40,493 nt of DNA from a virus: positions 1 through 40,493 of IMG/VR virus record IMGVR_UViG_3300020159_003753. One strand, 5' to 3'. Positions 1 to 8,423 of the stretch are shown one piece after another; position 1 is the first letter of the stretch; every line of letters begins with the position of its first letter. The notes below the pieces were generated by a model. That model had not been told where the DNA came from, did not search any database, and saw only the letters and a list, made by a program, of their open reading frames with translations. The position numbers and the translations under genes were made by a program.

Positions 1-66
1 ACTGCGGAAAATGTCAGCGTCGATGATGACGATATGGCATTCTTCGAGAAACTTGCTGCTGAGTAA
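1..66 (+). CDS. C-terminal end of a plus-strand gene with acidic tail (possibly gp32-like)
   Basis: Only the last 21 codons are in the window, ending in TAA at 64-66. The visible tail contains DDDDMAFFEKLAAE, a run of four Asp followed by a short amphipathic end. The single-stranded DNA-binding protein gp32 of T4-like phages ends in such an acidic tail, used to contact replication partners, so a gp32-like protein is possible. The fragment is too short to prove this, and any protein with an acidic C-terminus would fit. The gene is followed 28 bases later by a strong terminator, so it is the last gene of its transcript, and it converges on the minus-strand tail genes. Confidence 0.6.
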   Translation, partial: TAENVSVDDDDMAFFEKLAAE

Positions 67-94
67 TTTCTATTAGAAAACCGTAGATGTTTTC

Positions 95-119
95 AGGGGG
101 ACTTCGGTCCCCCTTTTTT
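95..119 (+). terminator. Rho-independent terminator with UUCG tetraloop
   Basis: AGGGGGAC (95-102), loop TTCG (103-106) and GTCCCCCT (107-114) form a perfect 8-bp stem closed by a C(UUCG)G tetraloop, followed by a T run to 119. It terminates the plus-strand gene ending at 66. The stop codon of the converging minus-strand gene lies at 118-120, inside the T run. Read on the minus strand the stem is not followed by a T run, so it looks one-directional. Confidence 0.93.
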
Positions 120-2568
120 ATATCAGCGTGACAGTTGTAAATGCTGTTGGGTGAGAAAAGTCTCTAGCCAATGCTCGAGTGAATGAACTATCTGCAGTTC
201 TTGCGTTCGCTTTTGGTATATTTTGTTTTGGTGCAGCCGATGGATTCGCAGATGTCTGTGTAGTGTTATTCACAACAACTGGCGCTTGAGGCGCTTGAGC
301 AGTCATTTGATTTGATGCCAATTGACTGCTTTGTTGCTGCACAGAAGCACCAAGATCACTTTGAATTGGTGTAATTGTTGATGCAGGCGCGCTGCTGTTT
401 GCATATGAACTGCTTGTTTCCGTAGAAGTTGATTGTGTTGGTTCTGCAGAAGATGCAACCATTGAAGAACCAGAACTTTGTGCCGCACTCTGTGGTGCCA
501 CACTTGCTGGTGGTTTCGATCCAGTTTCTGGTGAAGCAACTTTGCCATTATTCGCCACTGCAACAGGAGCACCTGGTTTGTATGGATTATCTGGTGTTGG
601 TCCACGTTTTGCAGATTCAATTGGCTCAACATGCCACGTCTCTCCACGAACTGGACGAACAAATCCATACTTTGCCATCAATCCAAGTTCAATTGCTTTA
701 TTTGCATCAGTTGAATTGATGTCAATTGCTAATCCACTCTCATGACGACTTCTTCCTGGAGGTGCGGCATTAGGTGGACCAATTTTAGCATATAGAGCTG
801 CTTGTTCTTCTGAACTACGATATCCTGAGTTTACTTGGATCTTTTGTCCTGTCTTTTCATTATATTCTTTTGCAAGTGCTGCAAATCTTTCTTTGAGTTG
901 AGGATTTAGCCCATTCAAATTTACACTGCTGTCTTTCAATCTAACATACTTTGCCAGATCATTTCCTGATGGTCCGCCACCAAAGAAACCTTTAGCACTT
1001 GCAATAGCACCTGAAACAGCAGATCCAACATTGATTGATGCACTTTCAAATAATGATGGTGTTGCTGGTGCCTTCGGAGCAGCCCCAACTTGACCAGAAG
1101 CTGCAGGTGTTGTTGGAGTTTTTGCTGCTGTCGCTGAACTTTGTTGTTCTGCTTGCTTCATAACTTTATCATCATAGAGCTCTTTCTCTGCATCACTCAA
1201 TGCTGAAAATTCATTCCATAATTGATAGAGATCCCATGCCAGCCAAACACTACCAACAACAGTTACAGCTGCGCTCACCCAACCTAAAATTGGAACAGTT
1301 GCAAGACCACCAGCAAGGGCAAGTCGTGCTCCAATTTTAGCAAATAGAGATGGTGATTTTTTTGCAACAAACTTTACAAAAAGATCCCAGACTTTTGATT
1401 TTGTTGCTTTCACAACAGCAGTTTGTGCTATCTTCTTCACTGCAACAGCACCACCAACTGCTCCAGCAACACCAGCTGCACTGGCTCCTGCTTGAAGTTT
1501 TATATCTGTCTTTTGTGCTGTAATCTGATTTTGAATTGCTGATGTAGCACCAGAATCTCCACCCTCACGAGCCATTGTCGCCTGTTCTTTTAGAAAATCT
1601 GGATTATACTGTTCTAGATTCGGATCTCTAAATGAATCAACAGCAGAGTATGCCAAGTAACCACCTGCAGCACCAGCAAGTAGTCCACCCATTCCAAGAC
1701 CACGCATACCGCCACCACGACCCATGCCACCACGACGACCACGACGACCACGACGACCACCACGACGACCTCTTCTTCCGCGACCACCGCCGCCACCACC
1801 CAAAAGATCAAGCCAACTACTATCGTCAGCAGCTTCGATATCATCCTCTAGTTCATCAAGTCGTTCATGAACAGTTTTCTGTGCTTTGGTTGATGGTCCA
1901 AGACTCTTCCAAATAGAATCAACTGTATCTGCAAGACGAATCATTGGATCTTCATCAGCCATAATAGCCTTTGTTAGATTCTCAGTTCTGCCTTTGAGTG
2001 CAACATCTTTGCTTACAATTTTATTTGTTTCGCGGTCTTTATATCTTCCGCCACCAGCCATTCTCTCATCGAAATAATACTGAGCTGATTTTACGTCTGG
2101 TGAAGACTTCCCAGTCATAGCCTTTCGAATCGTTTGAATATCCTTTTGTATGCCAACCACAATCTTCTTTATCGATTTGAAGTCTTTTGAAACTCTTTCA
2201 TTCTTTTTAGCAGAAACTTTTTCTTGTTTCTCGCCAGATTTCTTGAACTTATCGAAAAAGTCACGAGCCTTCTTCACTTCCTCGTCGCTTGCTCTTGCAT
2301 ATTTGAGAGAAAGTGCTCTACCAGCCTTTTCTCCAACAAAGCCTTCTAGAAATCCACTCAAAAACCCTGTGGTCTTTTCAGTTGCAATTTGCCACTGCTC
2401 TTGAATTTCTCTTTGTTTTCTTAAAGTTGAAACAAGACCAAGTCCTTCAGTCTCAGAACGAATTGCTTCCTCTAGAAGATTCGCATTCTTCTGAGAAGTC
2501 TTTCCTTCGAGTTCTCGTAATTGTTCTCGAAGTTTTTTTATGTCTTTGTCTGAGATATTACTTTTCAT
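118..2568 (-). CDS. Tape-measure/hub-like virion protein with C-terminal M15 (VanY-type) peptidase
   Basis: This is an 816-aa modular protein. Residues about 1-250 are charged and look like coiled coil. Residues 257-291 are a Gly/Arg run. Residues about 290-310 and 410-450 are hydrophobic and could span a membrane. Residues about 545-650 match the M15 D,D/L,D-carboxypeptidase fold, with SRHESGLAID giving zinc ligands His609 and Asp616, and TWHVE giving His646. The last 160 residues are Ser/Thr/Gln/Ala-rich and low in complexity. The M15 family cuts peptidoglycan cross-links. The gene follows a gp26-like chaperone and a 64-aa protein by ATGA overlap, the position where tape measure proteins usually sit after tail assembly chaperones. 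I therefore infer a tape-measure or hub protein with a cell-wall-cutting domain. The peptidase is clear; the tape-measure role is not proven. Confidence 0.8.
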   Translation of the reverse strand: MKSNISDKDIKKLREQLRELEGKTSQKNANLLEEAIRSETEGLGLVSTLRKQREIQEQWQIATEKTTGFLSGFLEGFVGEKAGRALSLKYARASDEEVKKARDFFDKFKKSGEKQEKVSAKKNERVSKDFKSIKKIVVGIQKDIQTIRKAMTGKSSPDVKSAQYYFDERMAGGGRYKDRETNKIVSKDVALKGRTENLTKAIMADEDPMIRLADTVDSIWKSLGPSTKAQKTVHERLDELEDDIEAADDSSWLDLLGGGGGGRGRRGRRGGRRGRRGRRGGMGRGGGMRGLGMGGLLAGAAGGYLAYSAVDSFRDPNLEQYNPDFLKEQATMAREGGDSGATSAIQNQITAQKTDIKLQAGASAAGVAGAVGGAVAVKKIAQTAVVKATKSKVWDLFVKFVAKKSPSLFAKIGARLALAGGLATVPILGWVSAAVTVVGSVWLAWDLYQLWNEFSALSDAEKELYDDKVMKQAEQQSSATAAKTPTTPAASGQVGAAPKAPATPSLFESASINVGSAVSGAIASAKGFFGGGPSGNDLAKYVRLKDSSVNLNGLNPQLKERFAALAKEYNEKTGQKIQVNSGYRSSEEQAALYAKIGPPNAAPPGRSRHESGLAIDINSTDANKAIELGLMAKYGFVRPVRGETWHVEPIESAKRGPTPDNPYKPGAPVAVANNGKVASPETGSKPPASVAPQSAAQSSGSSMVASSAEPTQSTSTETSSSYANSSAPASTITPIQSDLGASVQQQSSQLASNQMTAQAPQAPVVVNNTTQTSANPSAAPKQNIPKANARTADSSFTRALARDFSHPTAFTTVTLI

Positions 2569-2759
2569 CTACTTCTTTGAGCCTGTGCCAATTTGAGTTT
2601 TTCGTTTTGTTCCTTCACATGATTTTCTAAGAGTTTCACATAAATCTGTTTTTCCCAGGGAATTAGATTATCTAATTCTGACAACGAATATTTGTGGTGT
2701 TGCATCAATGTAAAATTCGTTGCGTAGTAATTCTTCAAACTATCATAACCAAGCGTCAT
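2565..2759 (-). CDS. Small conserved baseplate hub/tail assembly protein
   Basis: A 64-aa protein with ATGA overlaps on both sides, with the gp26-like gene upstream and the 816-aa gene downstream, so the three are probably translationally coupled. The core SELDNLIPWEKQIYV, an acidic helix followed by a Trp-Glu-x-x-x-Tyr helix, resembles small second chaperones that accompany tail assembly chaperones before tape measure genes. The C-terminal third is a charged helix (KEQNEKLKLAQAQ). No catalytic motif is seen. It is probably real because of its tight packing and coherent protein-like composition, but the chaperone role is inferred from position and general look only. Confidence 0.7.
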   Translation of the reverse strand: MTLGYDSLKNYYATNFTLMQHHKYSLSELDNLIPWEKQIYVKLLENHVKEQNEKLKLAQAQRSR

Positions 2760-3475
2760 TCGAAAAAATTTAGAACGCCCTCCAAAACCATATTATGATT
2801 ATTATTACACTTTGGGCATGTGATGTCTTGTTCTAGTACAACCGATGGTGCGCTGACAAAAAATTCTTTTATTGCTTTTACATGCTCAAGAGATAAATCA
2901 TCGAAAAATGCAGCTAATTCTTCTTTGCTAATATCTTCTTTTTTATACGTTTGATTTTCATCATAGATGTAATCTAGGTACTCTGATATAATTTCATATC
3001 CACCATCTTGAAACTTATCATCAAGTAAAGATTGAGGTAAAGTCAATGAAGGATATCTCATACAAACGCCAATATCCTTATTCAATGCAATAATCTTATT
3101 ATGTTGTTCACTGAATCTATACTTGATGTTCTTCAGATCAAGAGAAAATTCTACAACATGGTTGCATGGTTCTTCATTGACAACATGTGCGCATGTATAC
3201 ATTAGATCAGAGGTTTCACCAACAGAATTGATTCTTAGATGTATGAAAAACATCTCAACATCGAAGATTGGAAGAGACTCAACATCGATATCATCTAAGC
3301 AGCAATTTGAAATGATCTGCTTGATTGTTTTTAGAATGTCTTGTAGATCCTCTGATTCTTTTGCCATGAGTAGAAGTTTTTCTTCTTTGACAAGAAATGG
3401 TCTGTATCGAACTTTCTTATCTAAGGATTTCAAATACACTTCATGAATTGGATGTTCAATTTTAGGTAAAGGCAT
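2756..3475 (-). CDS. gp26: Baseplate hub assembly protein, gp26-like (T4 baseplate family)
   Basis: This 239-aa protein starts with MPLPKIEHPIHEVYL, followed by RYRPFLVKEEKLLLMAKES, the signature of the T4-like baseplate hub protein family that includes gp26 (T4 gp26 is about 208 aa). In T4 it helps assemble the central hub. Four cysteines (C95, C104, and the pair C220-P-K-C223) could form a zinc-binding knuckle joining the middle to the C-terminus. The start is supported by GGAG 8 bases upstream (TATGGAGTAAATTATG read on the minus strand). It is followed by an ATGA overlap with the 64-aa gene. T4 gp51 is a possible alternative name because these chaperone-like proteins are similar. Confidence 0.8.
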   Translation of the reverse strand: MPLPKIEHPIHEVYLKSLDKKVRYRPFLVKEEKLLLMAKESEDLQDILKTIKQIISNCCLDDIDVESLPIFDVEMFFIHLRINSVGETSDLMYTCAHVVNEEPCNHVVEFSLDLKNIKYRFSEQHNKIIALNKDIGVCMRYPSLTLPQSLLDDKFQDGGYEIISEYLDYIYDENQTYKKEDISKEELAAFFDDLSLEHVKAIKEFFVSAPSVVLEQDITCPKCNNNHNMVLEGVLNFFE

Positions 3476-3495
3476 AATTTACTCCATAGTTTAGT

Positions 3496-4245
3496 TTACC
3501 AACTTCCAGTTGCACCACCACCAGCAAATCCACCACCACCACCTTTTACTGGTTTTGGTTTTACTACTGGTGCCACTACTGGTGGCATTGTACGCTCTTG
3601 TCCTCTATTTCCTACTGCTGTTGGTGGCGTAGAACCATTTGGTCTGTTTTGTGATTGTCTTGGCTGCTCAGAGGCAGGAAGTGCCGTGTTGAAGTTCCCT
3701 GGAAGCCAATAATCATATCTGAATGTGACTGGAAGACGATGAATATCATCACCAGCCCAATTGAGCGCAAGAGTTCCAACGGATATTGGAAATGCAGAGA
3801 ATAAGACTGCAGAGTATATTTTTTTAGAAGTTTGAGATGATATGTTATCACTTGTCGCTACACCATCAAACTGGCAGATCTCGATCTGAGAAGAGATATA
3901 CTCATCTTTATAACGAGGGTTGTAGTTATTGATCGGAATAACTCCGTTCATCCAGCGATCAAATAGTTTCTTTTCCCACATGTCACCAGCGCAGATAAAA
4001 TTGAGAGTGATATCACCAAAGGCAACAGGACTGGCTGCAATTGGCTCAGGAACTCCGTAGTATCTGTTATCAATCGCGTTTACACTATATGAAGGAAGTT
4101 CAGTGGTCTCGCATTGGAAGCGAAGATCGTATGTTGCAAGGTCGGCAATTCCAGTTGGAGGAGCGATGCGAACTTCAAATTTCGCTGCTCTTGCAAAATC
4201 ATTATGTTTGTCGAAGTGATTTAGAAAGTCTGAGACCTTGAACAT
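3496..4245 (-). CDS. Tail tube-like protein of the gp19/gp54 family with Gly/Pro-rich tail
   Basis: A 249-aa protein. Residues about 1-185 resemble the T4 gp19-type tube fold: an N-terminal FARAAKFEVRIAPP strand, ETTELPSYSV, and GDITLNFICAGDMWEKKLFDRWM, the strand-helix region typical of tube subunits. The last 60 residues are Pro/Gly-rich (ending GGGGGFAGGGATGSW) and look disordered. The main tube gene of T4-like phages usually sits beside the sheath gene, which is not here. A tube initiator like gp54, or a second tube protein at the baseplate end, is therefore more likely than the major tube subunit. It overlaps the upstream gene as TAATG and is separated by 20 bases from the gp26-like gene. 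The tube family is fairly secure; the exact role is inferred. Confidence 0.72.
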   Translation of the reverse strand: MFKVSDFLNHFDKHNDFARAAKFEVRIAPPTGIADLATYDLRFQCETTELPSYSVNAIDNRYYGVPEPIAASPVAFGDITLNFICAGDMWEKKLFDRWMNGVIPINNYNPRYKDEYISSQIEICQFDGVATSDNISSQTSKKIYSAVLFSAFPISVGTLALNWAGDDIHRLPVTFRYDYWLPGNFNTALPASEQPRQSQNRPNGSTPPTAVGNRGQERTMPPVVAPVVKPKPVKGGGGGFAGGGATGSW

Positions 4246-4796
4246 TACTTTTTATACACCATCTTTTCGGTAGGTAAGAATATCGCTGTTTCCCAGTTGT
4301 CAGGCTCGATATAGATCAAAGAGGAACGAATGTGACTCAGCAGATATCTCTTGATACAAGGCTCGAACAATTTATATCTTCTAGAGGAAGCCAACAAAGC
4401 ATAAGAAAGATTGAATCGAGTCGTATCGTCATATTTATCGTTGTTTACGAAATCATATAGTCTGTCTAAGAGAGCCAAACGACTTCCTGGATCCAAATAA
4501 TGAAGGTTCATGCCAAGAAATCCATCTGAGTACATTTCCATCGGAATTACAAGTGGAAATTTATCATAAACAGGAAGAATATCTTTGAGTTTTGGATCAT
4601 AGTGATAGAAATACATTCTACCAACAAATGCTTTCGCTGAGATTCTTTTAGCGTCATTGAGGATATTTGATCTGTTTGATGGCATTCGAAGAGCCGAAAC
4701 ACGATCTCTGAGCCAAGCCTGTGCTGCTGAAGTTCTTGGTTTGATTCCAGAAGCAGCAAGTTGAGCGTTGACCTTATCGATAAGAGATGTTGCCAT
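4245..4796 (-). CDS. Conserved T4-like virion protein, possibly gp2-like DNA end protector
   Basis: A 183-aa protein with the central motif GRMYFYHYDPKLKDILPVYD followed by FPLVIPMEMYSDGFLGMNLH and a helical, basic C-terminus (KRYLLSHIRSSLIYIEPDNW). The pattern is familiar from T4-like phages, where I recall it annotated as the DNA end protector or a structural protein. I cannot confirm which from memory. It lies immediately downstream of gp4 with a TAATG overlap. In T4 genes 2 and 4 are also neighbours, and both act in head completion on the packaged DNA end. This supports a gp2-like reading, but T4 gp2 is, as I recall, longer. It is surely a real gene; the name is tentative. Confidence 0.6.
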   Translation of the reverse strand: MATSLIDKVNAQLAASGIKPRTSAAQAWLRDRVSALRMPSNRSNILNDAKRISAKAFVGRMYFYHYDPKLKDILPVYDKFPLVIPMEMYSDGFLGMNLHYLDPGSRLALLDRLYDFVNNDKYDDTTRFNLSYALLASSRRYKLFEPCIKRYLLSHIRSSLIYIEPDNWETAIFLPTEKMVYKK

Positions 4797-5230
4797 TAGA
4801 TTCCTAAATCGTCCTCAGTAATAACTCTAAATTTCCAGTTTCGATCTTTACAATACTCAACTGCAGCTTTCCACTTTGCCTCATTCACGCCCCATGTCAC
4901 AACTTCTTTGATGTAACTTCGAGTTATTTTAGTTTTCTTTTGAGGAGGAACGGACTGACTCTTTGGTTTTACTTCTAGAATCATCGCCTCTGATATACCT
5001 GTCTTATTTCGAACTCGAACGAAAAAGTCAGGAAAATATCGATGCCAACTATTGTCAATAGGCGATAAATAAGGTATGATTATTTCCTCGTTTGACCATT
5101 CGATCACACTTGGATTATCGTCCAAGTGCACCATTACTCGGCGTTCCCATAATGATCGATACCATATGTTCGTGGGGTCACCTAAATATTTATTGGTATT
5201 TTTCGGACTAAATTTACCGCTGTAAGCCAT
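4796..5230 (-). CDS. gp4: Head completion nuclease gp4
   Basis: A 144-aa protein close in length to T4 gp4 (150 aa) and sharing its N-terminus and blocks: MAYSGKF, KYLGDPTNIWYRSLWERR, RYFPDFFV, ILEVKPKSQ..PP, and WGVNEAKWKAAVEYC ending in FRVITEDDLG. The PD...EVKPK arrangement matches a PD-(D/E)xK-type nuclease core. In T4 gp4 is needed to finish the packaged head so that tails can attach. The ATG at 5230-5228 is chosen because MAYSGK matches T4; an upstream TTG would add one residue. No Shine-Dalgarno sequence is visible, and a TATAAATA late promoter motif lies only 5 bases upstream, so the message may be almost leaderless. It is divergent from gp48, with 22 bases between start codons. Confidence 0.9.
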   Translation of the reverse strand: MAYSGKFSPKNTNKYLGDPTNIWYRSLWERRVMVHLDDNPSVIEWSNEEIIIPYLSPIDNSWHRYFPDFFVRVRNKTGISEAMILEVKPKSQSVPPQKKTKITRSYIKEVVTWGVNEAKWKAAVEYCKDRNWKFRVITEDDLGI

Positions 5231-5234
5231 CAAG

Positions 5235-5242
5235 TATTTATA
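5235..5242 (-). promoter_or_regulatory. T4-type late promoter motif TATAAATA for the minus-strand genes
   Basis: Read on the minus strand, 5242-5235 is TATAAATA, the exact T4 late consensus that normally sits at about -13 to -6. This predicts a transcript starting near 5229, at or inside the gp4 ATG (5230-5228). The 22-base gp4/gp48 gap is otherwise nearly empty. On the plus strand the same gap gives AGGG about 7 bases before the gp48 ATG, a weak ribosome binding site. The motif match is seen; activity is inferred. Confidence 0.6.
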
Positions 5243-5252
5243 GGGTCTCTAA

Positions 5253-6437
5253 ATGGCAAATCAACAATCTACTCCTGCAGATGCAAAACGAAACGCTCAG
5301 CCTACATTGAGCAATTCACCCACAGGAGTAAATAAAAGCCTAGTCAAAAATCCATTCAAATTTGACGACCTTCGATTTCCATTGAACGTAGGAAACACCG
5401 AACGACATCTTCATTGGATCAAGTTTATTCCGATGATTCAGAACAAATCTGAATATTCAGTGAAAACTCAGAACGTAGCATCTTTCGCTGACACGAACCG
5501 CAGAGCTGGGTTGGGAGCTGGATCATCAAATGCTCTCGGAGATGATGCTGCATCAAGAACAACTGCAGGTCTCGGAACTATCATAGCCGCTGAAGGTGTC
5601 ATCAATAATGCAGGAGAGGCTGTAAGCGCTGCTCTTGGTTCTCCTAAAGACTTGGGAAGATTTGCAGGTGAACTTGCAGGTGGTGCAATTTCTTCTGGTA
5701 TTGGTCTTGCGGCTTCCGCTTTTATTGTTTCTGGGATCGATCTAACTCGTAAAACTCGCCGCGCGGCAGCGACCATCTCTCTTTATATGCCAGATACAGT
5801 AACTCAACAATTGGTGAATGATTACGATCAAGTGAGTTTGACGCAGGCATTAGGTAAGGCTGGTTTGGGAGCTCAAGTTGGCAGTGATATTTTAGGTGGA
5901 ACTGAAAGTTCAGTTATGGCAGGATTGGGTGCGACTCGAGGAACTGGAACTGGCGCTGAGGCGGCAGGTTTGATTGCTGAGAAAACTGGAAACTTTGGTG
6001 CAGGTATCACGGATGTTTTATTATTTTCTGCTGGGTTGGCATTGAATCCTCAGGTTGAATTGTTGTTCAAGAATATTCAAAACAGAGAATTTTTATTTGA
6101 TTTCAAGTTTGCTCCAAGAAACGTGAAAGAAGCAGAGGCTATTCGAGAAATTGTGAAGAAATTTAGATTCTTCGCTGCTCCAGAAATCCCATCTAATGGT
6201 CGTGGAAGATACTTTATCCCACCATCAGAATTTGATATTGAATTTATGGTAGGTCCGTACAGAAACGCAAATTTGCCTAGATTATCAACTTGCGTATTGC
6301 AAGGCATCGATGTAAACTATGGAAGTGCTGGTCAATGGACTGCATTCAAAGATGGTATGCCAGTAGAAATTAGCATGCAGCTTCGATTCAAAGAAGTCGA
6401 AATTATGCACAAGAAACTTATCGACGAAGGTTACTAA
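5253..6437 (+). CDS. gp48: Baseplate tail-tube cap/junction protein gp48
   Basis: A 394-aa protein (T4 gp48 is 364 aa). The C-terminal half carries the family signature: NPQVELLFKNIQNREFLFDF, KFAPRN, IPPSEFDIEF, STCVLQGIDVNYG and FKDGMPVEISMQLRFKEVE. This tube-like domain sits at the junction between baseplate hub and tail tube. Between residues about 80 and 240 are long Gly/Ala/Ser-rich helical stretches (GRFAGELAGGAISSGIGL), one possibly amphipathic or membrane-like. It is the first gene of the long plus-strand baseplate operon and ends in a TAATG overlap with gp53. The related gp54 is the main alternative, but the RxFxFxFKFAPR block followed by VNYG is typical of gp48. Confidence 0.85.
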   Translation: MANQQSTPADAKRNAQPTLSNSPTGVNKSLVKNPFKFDDLRFPLNVGNTERHLHWIKFIPMIQNKSEYSVKTQNVASFADTNRRAGLGAGSSNALGDDAASRTTAGLGTIIAAEGVINNAGEAVSAALGSPKDLGRFAGELAGGAISSGIGLAASAFIVSGIDLTRKTRRAAATISLYMPDTVTQQLVNDYDQVSLTQALGKAGLGAQVGSDILGGTESSVMAGLGATRGTGTGAEAAGLIAEKTGNFGAGITDVLLFSAGLALNPQVELLFKNIQNREFLFDFKFAPRNVKEAEAIREIVKKFRFFAAPEIPSNGRGRYFIPPSEFDIEFMVGPYRNANLPRLSTCVLQGIDVNYGSAGQWTAFKDGMPVEISMQLRFKEVEIMHKKLIDEGY

Positions 6438-7117
6438 TGAAGTATTTCGAGTCATTCCCAAAAACATTATATACCTTTGACAAAAACACAATCAATGTCA
6501 ATGCAGTAACAAACATTTTTGCAAGAAATAACTTCCTCAGAGAAGTTGCAAATAATGTTGAACTTTCTTATGAGTATCTGATTGTTGATGAAGATACGCC
6601 CGACACTTTAGCGCATAAAGCATATGGAGATCCATATAGAAGTTGGATTATTCTATTGTTCAATAACATAAGAAATCCATACTATGATTGGCCAATGCGC
6701 GCAGCAGTTTTGGATGAGTACATCCAAAATAAGTATTCTATGACTCTACAAGAAACACAAACAACTGTTCATCATTATGAAAGAGAAATCAAAACTACTG
6801 CTATGTATGCTGGTGTTATTCTAAATGAAACAATCGAATCTTCTAGAATCAGTGAGTATTCTGTAAATTATACAACAAATGCGATCGCTAATCAAACTGT
6901 CTCTCTTCCAACGGAAGCAGATTCTTCTTTGATCATTTCTAGTGAGACAGCCACATATCCGACATATACTGTAACAATTTTGACAAAGAATAAAGCAGTT
7001 TCTATCTATACTTATGAACAAGAAGAAAACGAAAAGAGAAGAAAAATTAGACTCCTTGATCCAATCTATCTTGATAGAGTTGAGAATGAATTTAGGCAAT
7101 TGATGACAAATGGCTGA
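6437..7117 (+). CDS. gp53: Baseplate wedge subunit gp53
   Basis: A 226-aa protein (T4 gp53 is about 196 aa). The central block DTLAHKAYGDPYRSWIILLF followed by NNIRNPYYDWPM is the conserved gp53 feature (T4: ELANAIYGNPQLYWVLL, then DPYYGW). The C-terminus ENEKRRKIRLLDPIYLDRVENEF also parallels T4. In T4 gp53 completes the wedge and binds wedges to the hub. Residues about 100-185 are an insertion-like, Thr/Ser-rich segment that makes it longer than T4's. It starts in a TAATG overlap with gp48 and ends in an 8-base overlap with the gp27 gene. Confidence 0.88.
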   Translation: MKYFESFPKTLYTFDKNTINVNAVTNIFARNNFLREVANNVELSYEYLIVDEDTPDTLAHKAYGDPYRSWIILLFNNIRNPYYDWPMRAAVLDEYIQNKYSMTLQETQTTVHHYEREIKTTAMYAGVILNETIESSRISEYSVNYTTNAIANQTVSLPTEADSSLIISSETATYPTYTVTILTKNKAVSIYTYEQEENEKRRKIRLLDPIYLDRVENEFRQLMTNG

Positions 7118-8423
7118 AGAATATCTGAACAATTCATCAGATGGAGTATTTGGTTCTAAGGATTTCAAATTCAATTCCTTGGAACTTATCAACTCAGGTG
7201 GACAAAGCCTTGATCTGAGACAGATATATGTTGAAATGCAAATTTTTCAAGACATATATGCAAGTGTTATGTATGGAGAAATTTTGATCAATGATGGTAA
7301 CGATGTATTCAGCAACTTTTATCTTGTTGGTAACGAGTATCTGAGAGTCAGCGTTGATAAGCCAGGATTGTCTAGACCGTTCGAAAGAACATTTAGAATT
7401 TTTAAAACATCATCCCGTTCTCCCAGCACAGATTCTGGACAAACATATAAATTGCATTTTTGCTCAGACGAGATGATCACGTCTCAGCAATTGCTTGTGA
7501 GTAAGGCATATAAATCAACAAAAATCAAGAATGTGGTTTCTGACATCCTAACTCAAGAACTCAAGGTTGATGCGTCTAGAATTGCATCGCTGGAAGATAC
7601 TTCTGGAAATTTCGATTTTATTATTCCAAATTATCGTCCACTTGAAGCCATTCAATGGGCGACAGCAAGAGGATATGATCAAAAGAAGTTCTGTTATTTC
7701 TTTTTCGAAAATAAGAATGGTTTCAATTTGACTTCTCTTCAAACTCTTATCAAACAAAAACCGTATAAGACATTGAGATATGAAATCAAGAATTCAGAGA
7801 GAGATCCTGCTAATAATAAAGACTCTATCGATAATCTAGATATTCTAAATGATTTTGATATGCTCACATCGATCTCTAATGGAGCATTTTCTTCAAGACT
7901 TATGTTGGTTGATCTATTCAATCAGAGTTATGATTTTGCAGATTACAATCTAAACATTGCAGAATCCCAAGGTAATTTGATAAACAAATTCAAACCTGTG
8001 AACACATTCAAGAATGCTAAAGATCAAACGCTTTTTGATTCTAAAGAATCATTTTTTAGAACATATCTTTCAATCAATGACACAGTGTCAGAAAAGAGTA
8101 ACGACGTAAAGTATTGGTTGTTGCCAAGAGCAATGCATATGGTTATGCTCAATCATTTCAAAATCAAAGTTATAATTCCTGGAGATATTGAACTCAAGGC
8201 TGGTGACGTTGTGAATTACGAATTTCCAATGTTCGAGTCCGCAAATCAATCAGGTAAAAAATTAGATAAAAAGAGAACTGGTAAATATCTAGTCACTTCT
8301 GTGAATCATAAATTTACAGAAGATATGTTTGAATCAATTGCAGAATTAGTGTCTGATTCTTATGCTGAAGAAGTTCCAGGCGCAAAAGAAGGCTTGAATA
8401 GATTATCAAAGAAGGGTAAGTGA
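7110..8423 (+). CDS. gp27: Baseplate central hub protein gp27
   Basis: A 437-aa protein (T4 gp27 is 391 aa). Motifs consistent with the gp27/phage late control D fold are spread through it: an N-terminal beta barrel region (YASVMYGEILINDGNDVF), PNYRPLEAIQWATARGYD in the middle, and IPGDIELKAGDVVNYEFPMF followed by GKYLVTSVNHKFTEDMFES in the C-terminal barrel. gp27 forms the trimeric ring holding the gp5 spike at the end of the tail tube. Its place directly before gp5, sharing a TGATG overlap, agrees. It overlaps gp53 by 8 bases. Confidence 0.85.
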   Translation: MAEEYLNNSSDGVFGSKDFKFNSLELINSGGQSLDLRQIYVEMQIFQDIYASVMYGEILINDGNDVFSNFYLVGNEYLRVSVDKPGLSRPFERTFRIFKTSSRSPSTDSGQTYKLHFCSDEMITSQQLLVSKAYKSTKIKNVVSDILTQELKVDASRIASLEDTSGNFDFIIPNYRPLEAIQWATARGYDQKKFCYFFFENKNGFNLTSLQTLIKQKPYKTLRYEIKNSERDPANNKDSIDNLDILNDFDMLTSISNGAFSSRLMLVDLFNQSYDFADYNLNIAESQGNLINKFKPVNTFKNAKDQTLFDSKESFFRTYLSINDTVSEKSNDVKYWLLPRAMHMVMLNHFKIKVIIPGDIELKAGDVVNYEFPMFESANQSGKKLDKKRTGKYLVTSVNHKFTEDMFESIAELVSDSYAEEVPGAKEGLNRLSKKGK

